Numbered from the stretch's first letter, positions 11,501 to 23,790 are shown. The stretch: 64,000 bases of DNA from Bimastos eiseni (GCA_959347315.1 OY365809.1:44380471-44444470); one strand, 5' to 3'. Notes: generated from the letters alone by a model not told the origin. Numbers and translations: made by a program.

Positions 11501-14500
11501 AGCCTAGTATGAACGAATGATAACAAGTTATTACAGAGGTCGTTTTTAACTGATTTGTCGGCAGCAATGCAAGGCGCCCATTACACTAGTAATGGGCGCC
11601 TAATTTAACCAACGCCGCCGAATAGCGAAAGAAAGAGAAGTAAACCTTATTTGGATACGTAAATCGAACTCGGTTCCTCTGCTCTGCGCCCCAGTGTCCT
11701 ATCCATTACGCTATGTGCCTCTCAGGTAGACCTTACCTGTAGATGGGCAGGTAACATGGCAGGTGGCTGGGAGCAGGGAGGCTGGAACACAGACGAAAAC
11801 GGAAGCTGAGTTTGATTTCCTCTGGGAGCACAAGGGTCCCTGATAGTCTGATTGAAGTTCTGCATCTGTCAATTTGAAATAGAAATGAAACTTAAAAGCG
11901 AAACTAAATGAAACAAAAGTGAAACTAACTGGTGAGAATTAATGCAACGAAAGTGAATCTTACTAGTGGAACCGAATAAAATGAAAGTGAAACTTACTAG
12001 TGAAACCGAATGTAACGAAGGTGAAACTATACATCGAAATTTAATGACCCGAAAGTGAAACCTAACAATGTCATTTAATGTTCATACGTCATCCATTAAT
12101 TTTTTGCTAATTCGGTAAAAGCTCCAAAACTTGTATTTTATTTTATTTCTTTTTGGTCCATCCTTAACGCAACACTGGTACCGTTTCTGCGCTGTTCTAG
12201 TCCCCACCCTCCCTTTTAGCAGTAACCGACTCCAAATCACCCCCTCTGCATCCTACCCACCTGAACGAGTATCGCCTTGTACCGGCGATTCGCCTCATCC
12301 ATTCCATAGCACAGGTAGCTGTAGGTGTAGACGTCGTACGCGTAGCCGTATAGGGGAAGATGGGCCTTATAGCTCTGGTCGATCGTCACATGGCCCGGAT
12401 CAAAGGTTATCTGCGTCGAAGCCCCGCCCATGTCCAACGCACCAATGTTTCCTTTCGATGAAGAGAAGCCTGGCTCTACCTTAAAGATGCCAAGACAAAT
12501 CCGAGTTTCAAGGCAAACTATGTGTCCCGGCCATTAATTCTGAAGCATGTACATGTAAGTGTGTACCGTAAGTGTGTAAGTGTGTACATGTACGCAGGAC
12601 TCTACACGTAGGTATGAATGGCTGTGTATATATATTATGTATGGAAGACCCGTAACGTCCCTATTTACCGTCGGGTCACTGGGTATCGTGCTATAATCGG
12701 GAACAAGAAATTTTTTAATCTTCTTGACGTAAGGTGACGTAAGCAAGGTGACTATTGATCGTCATTGTATTGGCTTCCGAAGGCGTTTCGTGAGAATGTT
12801 CCGTTACATTACATTACTTCAACCAAAGACGTACTGATTGTAACTGCTGGACAGTTTCTTTAGGTATCAATCCAGAATCTTATTTGCCCGGTTTTATAGG
12901 CAATTGTTCATTGTCATAAAATTTTGGCTATGAAGATAAATTGATGGATAACTATGTCAGCAAAATAAAAAAATGCATTTGGAGGTTCATCATATTTTGA
13001 ATTAGGAGCAGGATTTAGATTGAGGAAAGATTTATGTTTAAGAGTAAACGTGTACACGAATATTTGACAAATAAACATTCTTCTAATGTAGATTTCTTGG
13101 CATGTATGTATGTATGTATGTATGTATGTATGCAATTATCCATGAATGCATGACTTTGTATGTATGTATGATCGTGTATTCATGCATTTATTTACGTATA
13201 AATAAGCAGTACTTCAAAGATATTTATTTACAACTAAAATTTACAATCACAACTATGCATGTGTAATGTACAGGCATTAATGTTTATATACAGGCATGCA
13301 TGTATACATGGACGATTGTGATATATATATTTATGCATGTATATATATATATACACAAGTGTATGCATCCATGAGATTATTATGTAACACACCACTGATA
13401 GGAAGGAGCCTAAGATGCGAAATATAACTGATCAGACAGATACAATGTCATACATACATAATACATCCAAATAAGATGGAAGGACGAACAGGCAGGCAGG
13501 CTGACATACCTGGAACAGCCTCCCATTTCCTCTTCGGAAGGAGCTGCTCTCTCTCTCCCTCTCTCCTCTGCTGCCTTCCGTAAGCGCTTCAAGACTTTCC
13601 TTTTTTCTGTTTAGCTTTGTATTGAGTCGTGAGCGCCTTTGATTCGGGTGGCGCTATATAAGTGCTCCATTACAATACATCAGTAGGATGAGAAGAGGTG
13701 ATGCTGGTCTTACCCCAAATGATCCTGACAGGTAGTTGGTTGTTATCCATCCGAACGCACCCTCTTCGCTGCCATCGATGACCCTCGCCTGCTTCAGAGG
13801 CTGAGAGAACTGAAAGGGATAGGATGAAAGGGCCTGACGCACCGATGACATGATGGCATCCACAGAACTGCTATTGGTCGCACTGCAATTCAAAACGACT
13901 CTCATTGGTCATTACTGGGTCATAGGTGAACAGCAACAAATAGCAATAGTAAATGTAGATGGGACCGCTATTTTAACGTAGATTCGTTCCTTATTAAGAT
14001 TGCGATTGGGCTATAGTTTTCATGTAACTGAAACTCCCCATTTTATAGACACGTAATGAAATATGAAATGCTGTTCTATAAATAGTTTAATATCATTGCC
14101 CATCTCAGGACAGGCAAACATCTAGTAGTAGTAACATTAATAATAACAACGACAACGACGACGGCGGCGACGACGACGACAACAACAACAATAATAATAA
14201 CAATAAATACAAGTATATTTATAATTACAATAATGGCTTGGGTCAGAGTCAACAACACGAATAGGCAAGATTGCAAATTGGTTTGTAAACCGGAGAGAAC
14301 ATTAGACAGACAGAGAGACAGACAGACGAAGGCAGAGACAACTATAGAGGTTGCAACACATAAACACAGATACTGAACACTATTTATATCCGTACATACT
14401 TGAGAACTCGCATTCCGGCTGTGGCACCAAGAAGTACTGGAGAGGTCTTGTAGTCTGTACTCGGAATGACTCCAAGTATCTTGTCCATGCAAGGTTTAAT

Positions 14501-17500
14501 GACTTGATCTCCTGCTGTGCTAGGATTTGAAGCAAAATTCGATAGCGGCGGTAGCTTCTTGTCTGAAAATATGTATTAATTCATTGATTTTACCATTTAT
14601 TTAGCGCCCCTCAAGATGTCTACTCGGCGGCGCTCCCAGCCCATCCACGGCGATACAAATCCGTCTCAAGCAACTTGCAAAACAACAGTGTTGTATGCAG
14701 GACCTTAAACTTCAAGACCAAGACGAGACCGAGACGGTGAGATGCCGAGACCGAGACAGTTTGGTACCGAGACCGAGACACTAGGTTCAAGACAGTTCGA
14801 GACAGTAAAAGACAAATGATCCTATATGAAAGGCTGTAAAATACTAATGTATCAGTTTTCGGGAATAAGGTTCATTTGTAATTTCAATTTGAAACTTAAT
14901 TATAATGTATATTGTACCAATTCCCATGAACAGTTTTTATATTGCCGAGTTTTATCTTTTTCCATATTTCTTCTTAGGCCTACCTTCTGAATAGTATAAA
15001 GAAAGCACGTCTGAAATCTTCTAGACGATTTTAAACAAGCAAATTCGATACCAAATACAAAGGAAATTAAAAATTTGCGCATATCCTTGCTCACCCTGAG
15101 AAACTCGAAGTTGTTCCGATCGTTTCGCTTATGGTGGATTTACATCAATGACAAAACAAATAGTCAATAGCTATTGTTTGTCAATAGGCCTAACTTCAAA
15201 TTGCGTAAACGCAAACTTCACAATTTCAGGTTCTCTCTCAGACATTTTTCCACTTTAAGACAATTGAATTGATTTCAGTATCATGTGACTCGCGCGTTAA
15301 CCACAATTACCGTTTCTCGTAAATTCCGGTTTCAGTTTCTAGCGCAAAATTTTAAGACAGCTAACGCGAAACTTATCGAGGCCGCTCGTTCGAGACAGAA
15401 TAAGACATTCACTTCAAGACAGTTTCTAAAAATTCGAGACACTACCTAGAGACCGAGACAGCAGGCTTCCGAGACCGAGACACTAAAACACTGTCTCGAG
15501 ACCGAGACACTGTCTCGAGACCATACAACACTGCAAAATAAGGGCCCATTACTTCTTGGCAACAGTCGCATCTCTATGGAGAGTGTGCTCCAGGTTGAAG
15601 GGCCAACAACCGAGAAGGCGCAGCGCAGCTTGGTCGAGGTGCTTGCACGGGCACTTGAAGGTCGCCACCAGAGGAAGAACGAAGAGCTCGACGCCAGCCA
15701 CAGCTGAAACAGGATAGCAAGGCTCTCGCAGAGAGCCCGAGGCTGGGCCAAGAAGGAATGTATCACCAGATCAGCGCGGCTATTCTATAGCGGATGCGTT
15801 GCGAGATGGGAAGCCAGTGCAAAGAATAATGAATGCAGTGTGAAAAAGTGCATTCAGAGAAGTCCCATATGAGGCGGGTAGCCGAGCGAAGTGAATGTTC
15901 TCGTGAATAAACATATGCCCTGTGTTTGGCTATCGAGTGGCGCTTTAGAAGTTGGGAGATTACGATTTGGAGCGGATAACCTGGCCGAGACGGACCATCA
16001 GCGCTTGGTAAGTATGTAAGTACGTCTGAATCACAATCGTCATCGTTATCACACACAAAGTGAGCAACCACAATCCATCACAGAAGGGGGGGGGGTCAGT
16101 CTTCGAAACCCTGACTCACCGGATCCAGATGGGCAGGTGTAGATCTGCTGGGCAATTCCAGTTCCATTTTCTTTGTCCGTTGGCCATTGGTAGACGTAGA
16201 AAGTAGTTCGGCTCGATCCACTGTCTACTCCGATGCCATACTGGAAAGATGAAGAAATGCAGTGAATATCCGCATCCGACAAGCGACGACTACCATAAAT
16301 CGATAGGTGTCTTTACACAGTGGTCATTTGAAAATGGTCATCAGTCAGTGGTCATTATTCTGGTCACAATCCGTCACATATCTACCTGCATGCGTGATAC
16401 ATTGCACGAGCTACCTATTCCTAAATGCATTCAGTTTAAGATGTTAACTTTGATGCAAGCTTTACACGACTGCCAAGTCCTGAAGGATGATAATGGGTAA
16501 TGGAAATCTTGTACACTCTTAGTCTGGACCATTCATGTTGTGACTGCCTTATTCTGGTCCTGTGGGCTATACACCGTATGTATGTCTCGGATGTCTCCTT
16601 CTTTGTATGTATGTCTGAATGTATGTGTCCGTCTTTATATTTATGTCTAAATGTTTATCTCCATCTTTGTTCATGACAAACTTATGGACCGAAATCCTCG
16701 TCATCCTCAGCCTTACACCGATATCATGCGAATGGCAAGTGCTTCAAATAAATGAGAGATTGGTAAAACAGACTTTTCTTAATTATGTCCAAAACATTTC
16801 ATGCAACGTGAACACTGTCAATGGATTTAATTCAGTTTCAAAATGACAACTGGTATTTATTTGATCATACACGTGCAAATATATAAAAAATAGTTAGCCA
16901 GTTACCACGTTAAATAAAATTTGTCACAATTACAAATGCAACCAAAATCATTTCTAAGTTTACTTTTAGGACTGGGCAATTAGAGTAAGACTGTAAACCA
17001 GTATAATTTATGACATTTATATATAACCAGTGTTTCAGTTGTCGCGGGGATTGGAAGTTCAACCCCTAGCACTTCTTCTAACCCCCAGAGCGGTAAATGA
17101 AAAGATGTTATGGGATGAGATAGCAAAACGATCTAACTAGTCATCTCAGTTGCTTAGTGGCGACATAAAAGCAACATCAGATGTTGACCTGCGTTCGTAC
17201 ACGTTGGTAGCTTATAAGATATCACCGCAGTTCCTTTTTGACAACAATAACACTGCATAGCAATTGAAGGTGCGCTGCACAAAATGTCTAGTTACATGCT
17301 AATACCGTGAGCACTTACATTGAAAGGTAGCTGTGACTTCTCCGAGTATAAGATCGATATGGTAACAATTCCAGCAATTCCAGCCAACAAACAGACGACC
17401 GTCAGAATCCAGAAGAAGGGATTAACGGTTCTCGTACTCGGGGTACCTACAGATCACGATTACAAGTAAAAAAAGGTACTAAAGCACTGGTGATTACAAA

Positions 17501-17909
17501 GACCACAATAGCTTTTCCTGTGAAGAATATAACATTTACGGGGATTTGGTCATCAATAATGCTTCAGTCAATCAGTAAAACTTGATATGGCGCCTGTTCA
17601 AGAAATCTACTCAGATATGCTTGCAGTCCAAATTCGACCAAATTGTAGAGTGAAGTAAATGTGAGATAGAGAGTTCCCTGGCAAGAGCCGAAGATCCAAT
17701 TGGAGGCTTTCCGAAATAGCTCGACACAGAGTTGCTGTTTGTCAATATTTCAGAGGTGCAATTGAAAGATAGTCTCGACAATTAAAGTATATTGAATACA
17801 CATGCACTTGTGCTGTTTAGTTGTACTTACCATCAGAACTTCCATTTGATGAATTGGAAAACGACAGATAAGACGGTTTTACTGATCTCAAAGGTGATCC
17901 ATCAGACAT
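8532..17909 (-). CDS. Ecto-NTPDase (CD39/ENTPD1-2-3-8 type), 11 exons, 536 aa
   Basis: Exons in transcript order, minus strand: 17909-17831, 17446-17319, 16240-16120, 14562-14400, 13882-13714, 12479-12261, 11865-11737, 11272-11111, 10548-10429, 9298-9167, 8720-8532. All have AG/GT borders; junction phases are 1,0,1,2,0,0,0,0,0,0; the total is 1611 bases including stop. Residues 1-37 are cytosolic; TM1 is about 38-60 (FFWILTVVCLL...). ACR1 is VDSGSSRT (74-81), ACR2 GATAGMR (155-161), ACR3 EEGAFGWITTNYL (203-215, catalytic Glu expected here), ACR4 GALDMGGASTQ (233-243), ACR5 AFSGFYF (391-397). TM2 is about 506-531, with a short tail YQREG. Ten extracellular Cys match the family pattern; the tenth (ILLCF) decides the 9298 acceptor. 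The family hydrolyses extracellular ATP/ADP at the cell surface. The acceptors at 12479 and 11272 have weak pyrimidine tracts and are the least certain borders. Confidence 0.92.
10157..10275 (+). repeat. tRNA-derived SINE fragment
   Basis: A tRNA-like head: ccgattggttagagcgg resembles an A box, and ggttcgatc about 55 bases later resembles a B box. It sits in an intron of the ENTPD gene and the acceptor stem does not close, so it is not a functional tRNA gene. Confidence 0.5.
10735..10910. repeat. Interspersed repeat C, two partial units
   Basis: Two related half-units (gatctctgttatcacacagtgtcg and gatcatcgctatcacagtgtcg, each followed by ctgaaactac) flank a ctctgacattgccagtcc core. Related sequence occurs at 23920-24010 (minus) and 34455-34580 (plus), making this a dispersed family of unknown class. 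Confidence 0.5.
11498..11722 (-). repeat. tRNA-derived SINE A, copy 1
   Basis: On the minus strand the head reads taatggataggacactgggg, then aggaaccgagttcgat (B-box-like), followed by a body with cgccgc and ggcgcccatt and a tail ending at the atcattcgttcatac motif. Copies occur at 21134-21345, 46152-46392 (plus), 60476-60716, with a truncated body at 42114-42230 (plus). The shared tRNA-like head plus unrelated body is what defines a SINE. Confidence 0.7.
11877..12063. repeat. Degenerate ~42-bp tandem repeat rich in GAAAGTGAAACT
   Basis: Four to five imperfect units contain gaaagtgaaactta followed by ctagtgaaaccgaat. Each holds a GAAANNGAAACT string. The array begins about a dozen bases upstream of the ENTPD exon at 11865 (in minus orientation), in the intron. 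It is clear as a tandem repeat; any regulatory role is speculative. Confidence 0.7.
12743..12917 (-). repeat. 175-bp repeat, arm 2 of an inverted pair
   Basis: Reverse complement of 8278-8452 (about 173 of 175 identical by eye). It lies in the ENTPD intron between exons 13882-13714 and 12479-12261. Confidence 0.85.
13091..13131. repeat. (ATGT)n microsatellite
   Basis: About nine repeats of tgta in an ENTPD intron; the following 200 bases keep a looser atgtat bias. Confidence 0.85.
13555..13670 (+). mobile_element. LINE 3' end fragment
   Basis: Reads LPSAFRKRFKTFLFS-like residues, then a 3' UTR ending ggtggcgctatataagtgct. The last motif terminates a dispersed family of non-LTR ends (22370-22560, 41190-41400, 50935-51225 minus, 14575-15900 minus). 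This copy is antisense to the ENTPD gene, within an intron. Confidence 0.55.
14575..15900 (-). mobile_element. Non-LTR retrotransposon 3' fragment, split by a hAT MITE
   Basis: On the minus strand 15900-15540 reads LHWLPISQRIRYRIAALIW and VVGPSTWSTLSIEMR, the region C-terminal to the reverse transcriptase in CR1-like LINEs, with stops and frame changes. The 3' end of the same element (gctgggagcgccgccgagtag, then ggggcgctaaataaatgg) lies at 14575-14650. The two parts are separated by the MITE at 14686-15533. The remnant is within an ENTPD intron, in the same orientation as the gene. Confidence 0.65.
14686..15533. mobile_element. Non-autonomous hAT element (MITE), 848 bp
   Basis: Terminal inverted repeats cagtgttgtatg (14686-14697) and catacaacactg (15522-15533) are perfect over 12 bases and start CAGTG as hAT elements do. 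The flanking 8-mers caaaacaa and caaaataa match at 7 of 8 positions, fitting a hAT target duplication. Subterminal zones are dense in gagaccgagaca repeats. There is no transposase. Relatives are at 34640-36062 and 34975-35440. Confidence 0.85.
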
Positions 17910-20246
17910 TGCAGCAATTCCCTAATCGTTAGTTTTATTTATTTAAAATTTATTTATTATCATGTGCAACCTAAACTGGAAAACAGTGATGGGACCTGCT
18001 GGAGATGAACCGATCTAGTATTTCTTTCTACTTCCAATCTGAAAGCGCACACTGAATATCGTGCATTTGGGTCTTAATTTTATAATAATAATAATTGATT
18101 GATTAATTGATATATATAAAAGTTATATATGGATGTTATATACATATATTACTGAAAGAATAAACATTATATACATCACAGCTGTCTTAATAATCAGTTG
18201 CACAGTCGTGAAGGGTGATTTAGTATAATCTACGCGTGTCACGGCAAATCCTCCTCCGTCGTCGCAATAGCGAAGAAGAAAAACTATTCTTCAACGACCA
18301 ACAACCAATTGTATTGCTTAAAAGCCCAGAGTCTAAGGTTTCCATTATTCATTACTCACGCAACATATCGCCATACCAAGCTTGGCAGTCGTATAGCTAA
18401 CTAAAACTTTCTATAACAGAGGCCATGGGAGCGACAGTGGCTGGCTCTTTGTAGGTTCCATCGCAGCATTTTTTCATAGTATAAATCAGGAATGTTAACT
18501 TTTTAATTGGCGGGCCAGTAGTAATATTTTCCAGCAAGTGGCGGGAAAGAGTGCCGAAGACGCATGAGGAAAATGGGACAGGAATCACAAAGGGGCTATA
18601 TAAACAGCTCAATTAGGCTTCGAAATCGTGATTCTCGAATGCATTATCAATTACAAACATCACAGCAAACTCATAAGGCCTTGAAAATGAAAAATTAGAT
18701 ATTTTATTCTCAAATGTGTTGGCTTCAGATAAGGCTCAGCGTACCAGAAATAAATCGTTTCCGGCCCGCCCGCCGGCCCTTTTGCACCCCTGGAATAGAT
18801 ATATTCAAGAGAGGACGAAAGAGATTTGGGAGTGCAGTTGTAGCAGTAGTGCTAGTGGAAATACCGGTGGTGGAAGTTGTAGTAGTAGTAATAGTAGTAG
18901 TAGTGGACTCAGTGGCATCAGTAGCACCTATTCAGGAGCAGCAATGGTAGTAGGGTTTAAGTTGTCTTTATAAATAACTATCGTCGCTTTCCTTATTGAT
19001 ATTATTACTGACTGAAGGAATCGATCGAAGAAACAGATGAGTAGTAAGAGACTGATCTATGGTGGCTGACCAGGTGCATGTGTGTTAAAAATGTCTCGAA
19101 CAGACGAAAGAATGAATTTACAAATATAAATCGAATGAACGAATGCATGAACGAATGCATGAACGAATGAACGAACAAATGAATGAATGAATGAACGATT
19201 GAGTGAACGAACGAACGATTGAAAGAGAAGAGATAAACACAGACTAACTCTTCATCTTAGCGAGAGTTGGCGACGATGGTAGTTAAATCTTTGAGTTCAA
19301 ATTTCTTCCTTGGGGCAAGACTTGGATGTCTTACTCCAGATCACGAGGCATCATGAGTCGTTCTTGACATGTTCAATCTCATGTTCTGATTGACGTCATA
19401 TGGGCTAAAGCGAACTTTTGTCGATTCAGAACTGGCCTTCTTTCATTTCCATCCTGAATTCAGAGAAAACACTGATGAAGCAAACTCCTTGGACTCTTCC
19501 ATTTCCTGAAGCATTTCATGATAAATTTAAAACAATTCATCTGGAAAATCATTCACTCATTTATTGTTCACTCATTCGTTCCTTCATTCATTCGTTCAAC
19601 TACAATTTCAACTGTTATGCATTTGTTCACCTATTCATTCATTTGTTAATTCAATATATGGAATAAGCAAGCTGCTATTTACAATTGTCATGTCCAGAGA
19701 GTAGGGAGGGATTTGGAGATGTTTGATAAAGCTTTACAAGATGGAGCTAGGTGTTACCGTGTTAAACGCATATTGACGTCAACAAATTATTATCCAACAA
19801 ATGAAATGATCTTTTCTGCAACAAGTTAGAAACTGTAAATGATGCAGATTAAATTAATAATTCCTTGATCGGGTGAGTGACCCCCGATGCACACAGACCC
19901 TTCAGAATGGTTGCTTAAACATTGGATGATGAATAGCAATATATTAATCATTCATTCATTCATGCATGTAGAGAATTTATATAGCACCTCTTCAAGCGAA
20001 ACTACTCAGAAACTGCTCTTCCAAGCCACGGCTGAAAATGAATGGTGTTATAATTACACCCGGTGTCATTCTCCACTGCTTGAACTGATCTGAAAAATCT
20101 GTGAGCTGTATGTTGCCTCATAAGTCACGTGTTGTGGAAGCATGTTGGACAGAATTAACAACGTGCTTATTGGGATTAAGATACTACCACGTGGCACTTG
20201 CTCCTCAACCCAAAGAACTCAGCCAATGCGAATGGCTACCAAAAAC

Positions 20247-20301
<55 letters not shown>

Positions 20302-21133
20302 GACAGAGAGAGACAGAGAGACAGAGAGAGAGAAACGGAGACAAACAGACAGACAGACGCTTCATGTCACCTATAGCTCACATAGCACATAGAAAATGCT
20401 GACATTTTAAGCACATAGATATTTTTTGGATGGGAAGGAATTATTTGGCACAAATTCGCATCAGGTGTCCTTGAATGTTTGATGATGTGGACAAGGGAAG
20501 CTCGGGGGGGGGGGGTAAAACTGCCTAAAATTTGTTGACATAGGCCTTAATTAATGGATGACCCATAACCAATGACTGCGGTTTGTTACTGAACTCAAAC
20601 GGGACTATAAGCTTTTTAAATGCTCAGTATGATATTCCCATGAAATCAAATCATTAGCGGCCATTACACATTGAGCCTAAAGTGTGTGAGTTGCGTACCT
20701 AAAATTGAGAATAAATGTGCATGGAGTATAAGGTCATAACCTATACCACTATTAATTTTTATAAACTACCAATAATGCCAGTCAGAGCTACGTAGCTGAA
20801 GCAACACATGCGGGAAAGGCTACATCCTATGCAATGATTATGGAAAGACGGGGTTCTGTAGTTACACAGAGGTAATAATTCATGACAGAAATAGTTGTCA
20901 AAATGTAATGGCAGTAGCTAATAGTGGTAATAATACATGCCTAAACGAATTTAATACTCGCCTTGTTCCCTTGGCATTACTTATTATTAGACCCAGCTTC
21001 ATCTGAGATTGAATTTTGAAACAAAGCGAGTGCGCTCCTTAACCACTGAAATAATTTCCGAGTATCTCTACTCGATCGCGGGTTATGAAATTGGCAAAGC
21101 GCAATGTGATTAAGGCCTATGTCAACAAGTAGG
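17910..21133. other. Intergenic: upstream of the first ENTPD gene, no gene seen
   Basis: Holds a tagtag/gtagtagta microsatellite (18838-18905), a gaatgaacgaatg-type simple repeat (19130-19225), a short LINE-end remnant at 19965-20050 (tttatatagcacctcttcaag) and a GA/GACA tract (20250-20358). The promoter of the first ENTPD gene should be near 17910-18100, but no core motif is convincing. Confidence 0.5.
20250..20358. repeat. (GA)n/(GACA)n microsatellite
   Basis: gagagagagagaga followed by cagacagacagacag and interleaved gagacagaga units. Any translated product here is repeat-derived. Confidence 0.95.
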
Positions 21134-21345
21134 GGCCTACAGTATGAACGAATGATTACGGGTTAATACAGGAGTCGAATTTAACTGTCGGCAGCCATTA
21201 CGTTAGACGTCTCGTTTTAACAAACAACGCCGCCTAGCGAAAGCAGGTCTAGTCAACCTTACGTGAGGTACGGATAAACATCGAACTCGGTTCCTCAAGT
21301 CTGTGCCTCAGTGTCTTTTCCATTACTCTACGCCCGCCCCCTATG
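21134..21345 (-). repeat. tRNA-derived SINE A, copy 2
   Basis: On the minus strand gtagagtaatggaaaagaca and gaggaaccgagttcgat, with the gccgcctagcgaaagc body and the gaatgattacgggtt end, match copy 1 at 11498-11722. Confidence 0.7.
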
Positions 21346-21929
21346 ACAAATAGGGAACACTAAGAAGCACACAATCCTTGTAAAGTTCACTTAGGTAAAC
21401 AGTGATCGATACGTGATGATATCTTTCCTAGATCTATGTGCAATATTCTCATTGCTCACCACAGGTAAAAGTCTTGTCTATTTATATTTATATGTATATA
21501 TATATAATAATAAATATGTGTATATATATCTGCATAATAGGCCAATACATGTACACCAATTAAATGGATTATACCGTCAGTAAATCCTCGCCATAAATCT
21601 CAGTGTCCTGATTCGACATCGAAACAAGTTTACGATGTTGCTTGAAACAAGACATAATAGGTTTAACGTGAGTTCAAAGTAGGCTCCATTGCGATAACCC
21701 ATGAGGCCGTTATGACCATTTACCAGTCTATGTTTTCACGCTTTGGTGGCTCGATGAGAGAGGTAATCGATTCGTAAGATATGAAAGCGACAGTGATGAC
21801 CAATAAGCAAAGAACATAAATTTAAACTGCTTAGATGGCTGGGATAATTGAAACATATGTCACAGGCAAAGTGTGAAACGAAGCATTTTGCAGAATGCCT
21901 GGTTTATAGGCAATTTGTAAAATCCCAAT

Positions 21930-22010
21930 TTAGGGTTAGGATTAGGCATAGGGTTAGGCATAGGGCTAGTATAAGGTTTAGGTTAGGGTATACGTGAGGG
22001 GTTATGGCCT
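21930..22010. repeat. Degenerate telomere-like TTAGGG-rich tract
   Basis: Several interrupted ttaggg or ttaggc units (ttagggttaggattaggc). It is short and imperfect and probably simple-sequence drift. Confidence 0.4.
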
Positions 22011-22369
22011 TAGGCATCAACCAAAATCCTTGGTTTCAGACATCGCCTGTAACATAAGTATCAAGAATAATGGAGGTTGTAGTACAGCTGTATATAGATT
22101 ATAAATATGGTGTAGTATTACCAGAATACAATACAGCATTGATTGAACACAATGCACAGAGGATGATTCACAAAGGGTCCGCTAGACTCGCATGAGAATC
22201 GGGGAGCATTGACTATTATACCAGCCGAAGCTATCGCCACTAGGTCTCCTGCAGAAATAAGCTTGAATGATTTATAAAACCCAGTAATAAAGCCGAGTAT
22301 AGGGCTGATCAAAAGTAATAGACCTATAGCACCATCGGGAGATAAGTTCCGCGGGCTCACTTGGCTACT

Positions 22370-22560
22370 TCGAGCGTTCTCAGTTATGGGACACACCCTC
22401 ACCCATTTGGAACGATCTCCCACTGGAGTTACGTTAATATCCTTTATCAACTCAATTGGGTTTAGTAAGTCACTCAAGTCTTTTTTCTGTAGTCGTGGCT
22501 GAGCTGGGAGCGCTCTTGAGTAGGTTTCTTAATTGGCGCTATATGAATTATCAGATTGAA
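22370..22560 (+). mobile_element. LINE 3' end fragment
   Basis: Reads PIWNDLPLELR, the hallmark C-terminal motif of many non-LTR polyproteins. A 3' UTR follows with gagctgggagcgctcttgag and ttggcgctatatgaatta, the terminal motif of the family also seen at 13555-13670 and 41190-41400. Confidence 0.65.
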
Positions 22561-23056
22561 TTATTAATATCCTTAGTAAATTTATGTTAACAGTACAAGC
22601 TCGTAAGTTCATACAGGCGCGTTGTAAAAATGGCATCGTCATGAATAAAGGTATTGATACTTGAGGTAATTCATTAATCAACAATTCACAACAGAATTTA
22701 CGAAACGACTCCGAGTGTGAACCAGTTAAAGTAGACTTCTCCATGTCCCCCTACAAATGGCTCCCTAGTTCTGGTCGACTATTTCACCAAGCCAATGTCA
22801 GAACTGCATAATACACAACAAAGCCACTGTAATCTGCTCAATGGTCGCTAAATATACTATTCAAAATCGTTGCGCAACTCGACGACAACGCTGACACTCG
22901 CTTCTTTGAGGCCATCCTGACGGACGTCATGCACCAACTATACTATAGGGCTTACCTCCAACCAAACTCAGACACTAGCCGCTACAACATTCGCTCCCCT
23001 GCCCATAATCGCATAATCCCCAGCCGACAGCCTAACACATGAACGTAATACTGTTC

Positions 23057-23059
<3 letters not shown>

Positions 23060-23092
<33 letters not shown>
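23060..23092. repeat. (TA)n microsatellite
   Basis: Uninterrupted tatata run of about 33 bases. Confidence 0.95.
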
Positions 23093-23099
<7 letters not shown>

Positions 23100-23509
23100 C
23101 TGATTATCTGATAACAATAAACATACTATACTTTCTTTTTAACAGCATACTAATAGGCCTACGTAATTAGTAATTAAAACTGGATTATAACTTTACGGGA
23201 AAGCAAGAGTCATAAATAGTTATTCAAACCAATATCACCTCAAAATCACAGCGTGAGCGTATAATGCGTCATTCACCTCGTCGCCAACGTCATTTAGTAC
23301 CAAAGATATTTATTAATAAAGTAAGTCAGTTAGTAGGTCCTTGACAGAGATTTTATTGATCACTCGACATTATTTTAGCCAGAGCACACGTTTCTAGACA
23401 GTCACATATTAAGATCAAATGGTAAAACACCCACAACGGCCCAATATGTGGCCTAAGATCGCAGTCCCACGGTTTTGAAATGCCAAGAAACGACAATAAA
23501 AACCATCTT

Positions 23510-23790
23510 TAGTTCTGTGCGCGAATAAAAATGTAGCCGCGACGTTTATTGTGAGAGTTGGTAGGCAAAGGATTGGGTGAGTGACGTGAGTCGGGGTAGC
23601 GCCTGTGGGTTACTGAACAAATGACACTTAGTTTTAAATGGAAAACCCGTGGAGTGATAGAAAGAGGAGACAGACGATGGTGGGTATTGAAAATGTTGAA
23701 GAGAGAGAGATGAAGTGAACACTCAGTGAATGAATTTGGGTGACAATTCGTGAAAACTTTGACGTTAATTTTGAATAAAAGATATGAGAA
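23510..23790 (-). mobile_element. Possible LINE C-terminal remnant
   Basis: The minus-strand reading LSITPRVFHLKLSVICSV and HSPNPLPTNSHN resembles the extreme C-terminus of non-LTR polyproteins (a short F-x-x-KL stretch, then basic and proline-rich sequence). There is no catalytic motif, so this is a weak call. Confidence 0.3.

Noticed and set aside
20101..20402. Frames with RERERDRQTDRQ residues
   Set aside because: Translation of GA and GACA microsatellite.
21930..22010. Interstitial telomere repeat
   Set aside because: Only a few interrupted TTAGG-like units; too short and degenerate to indicate a fusion site.
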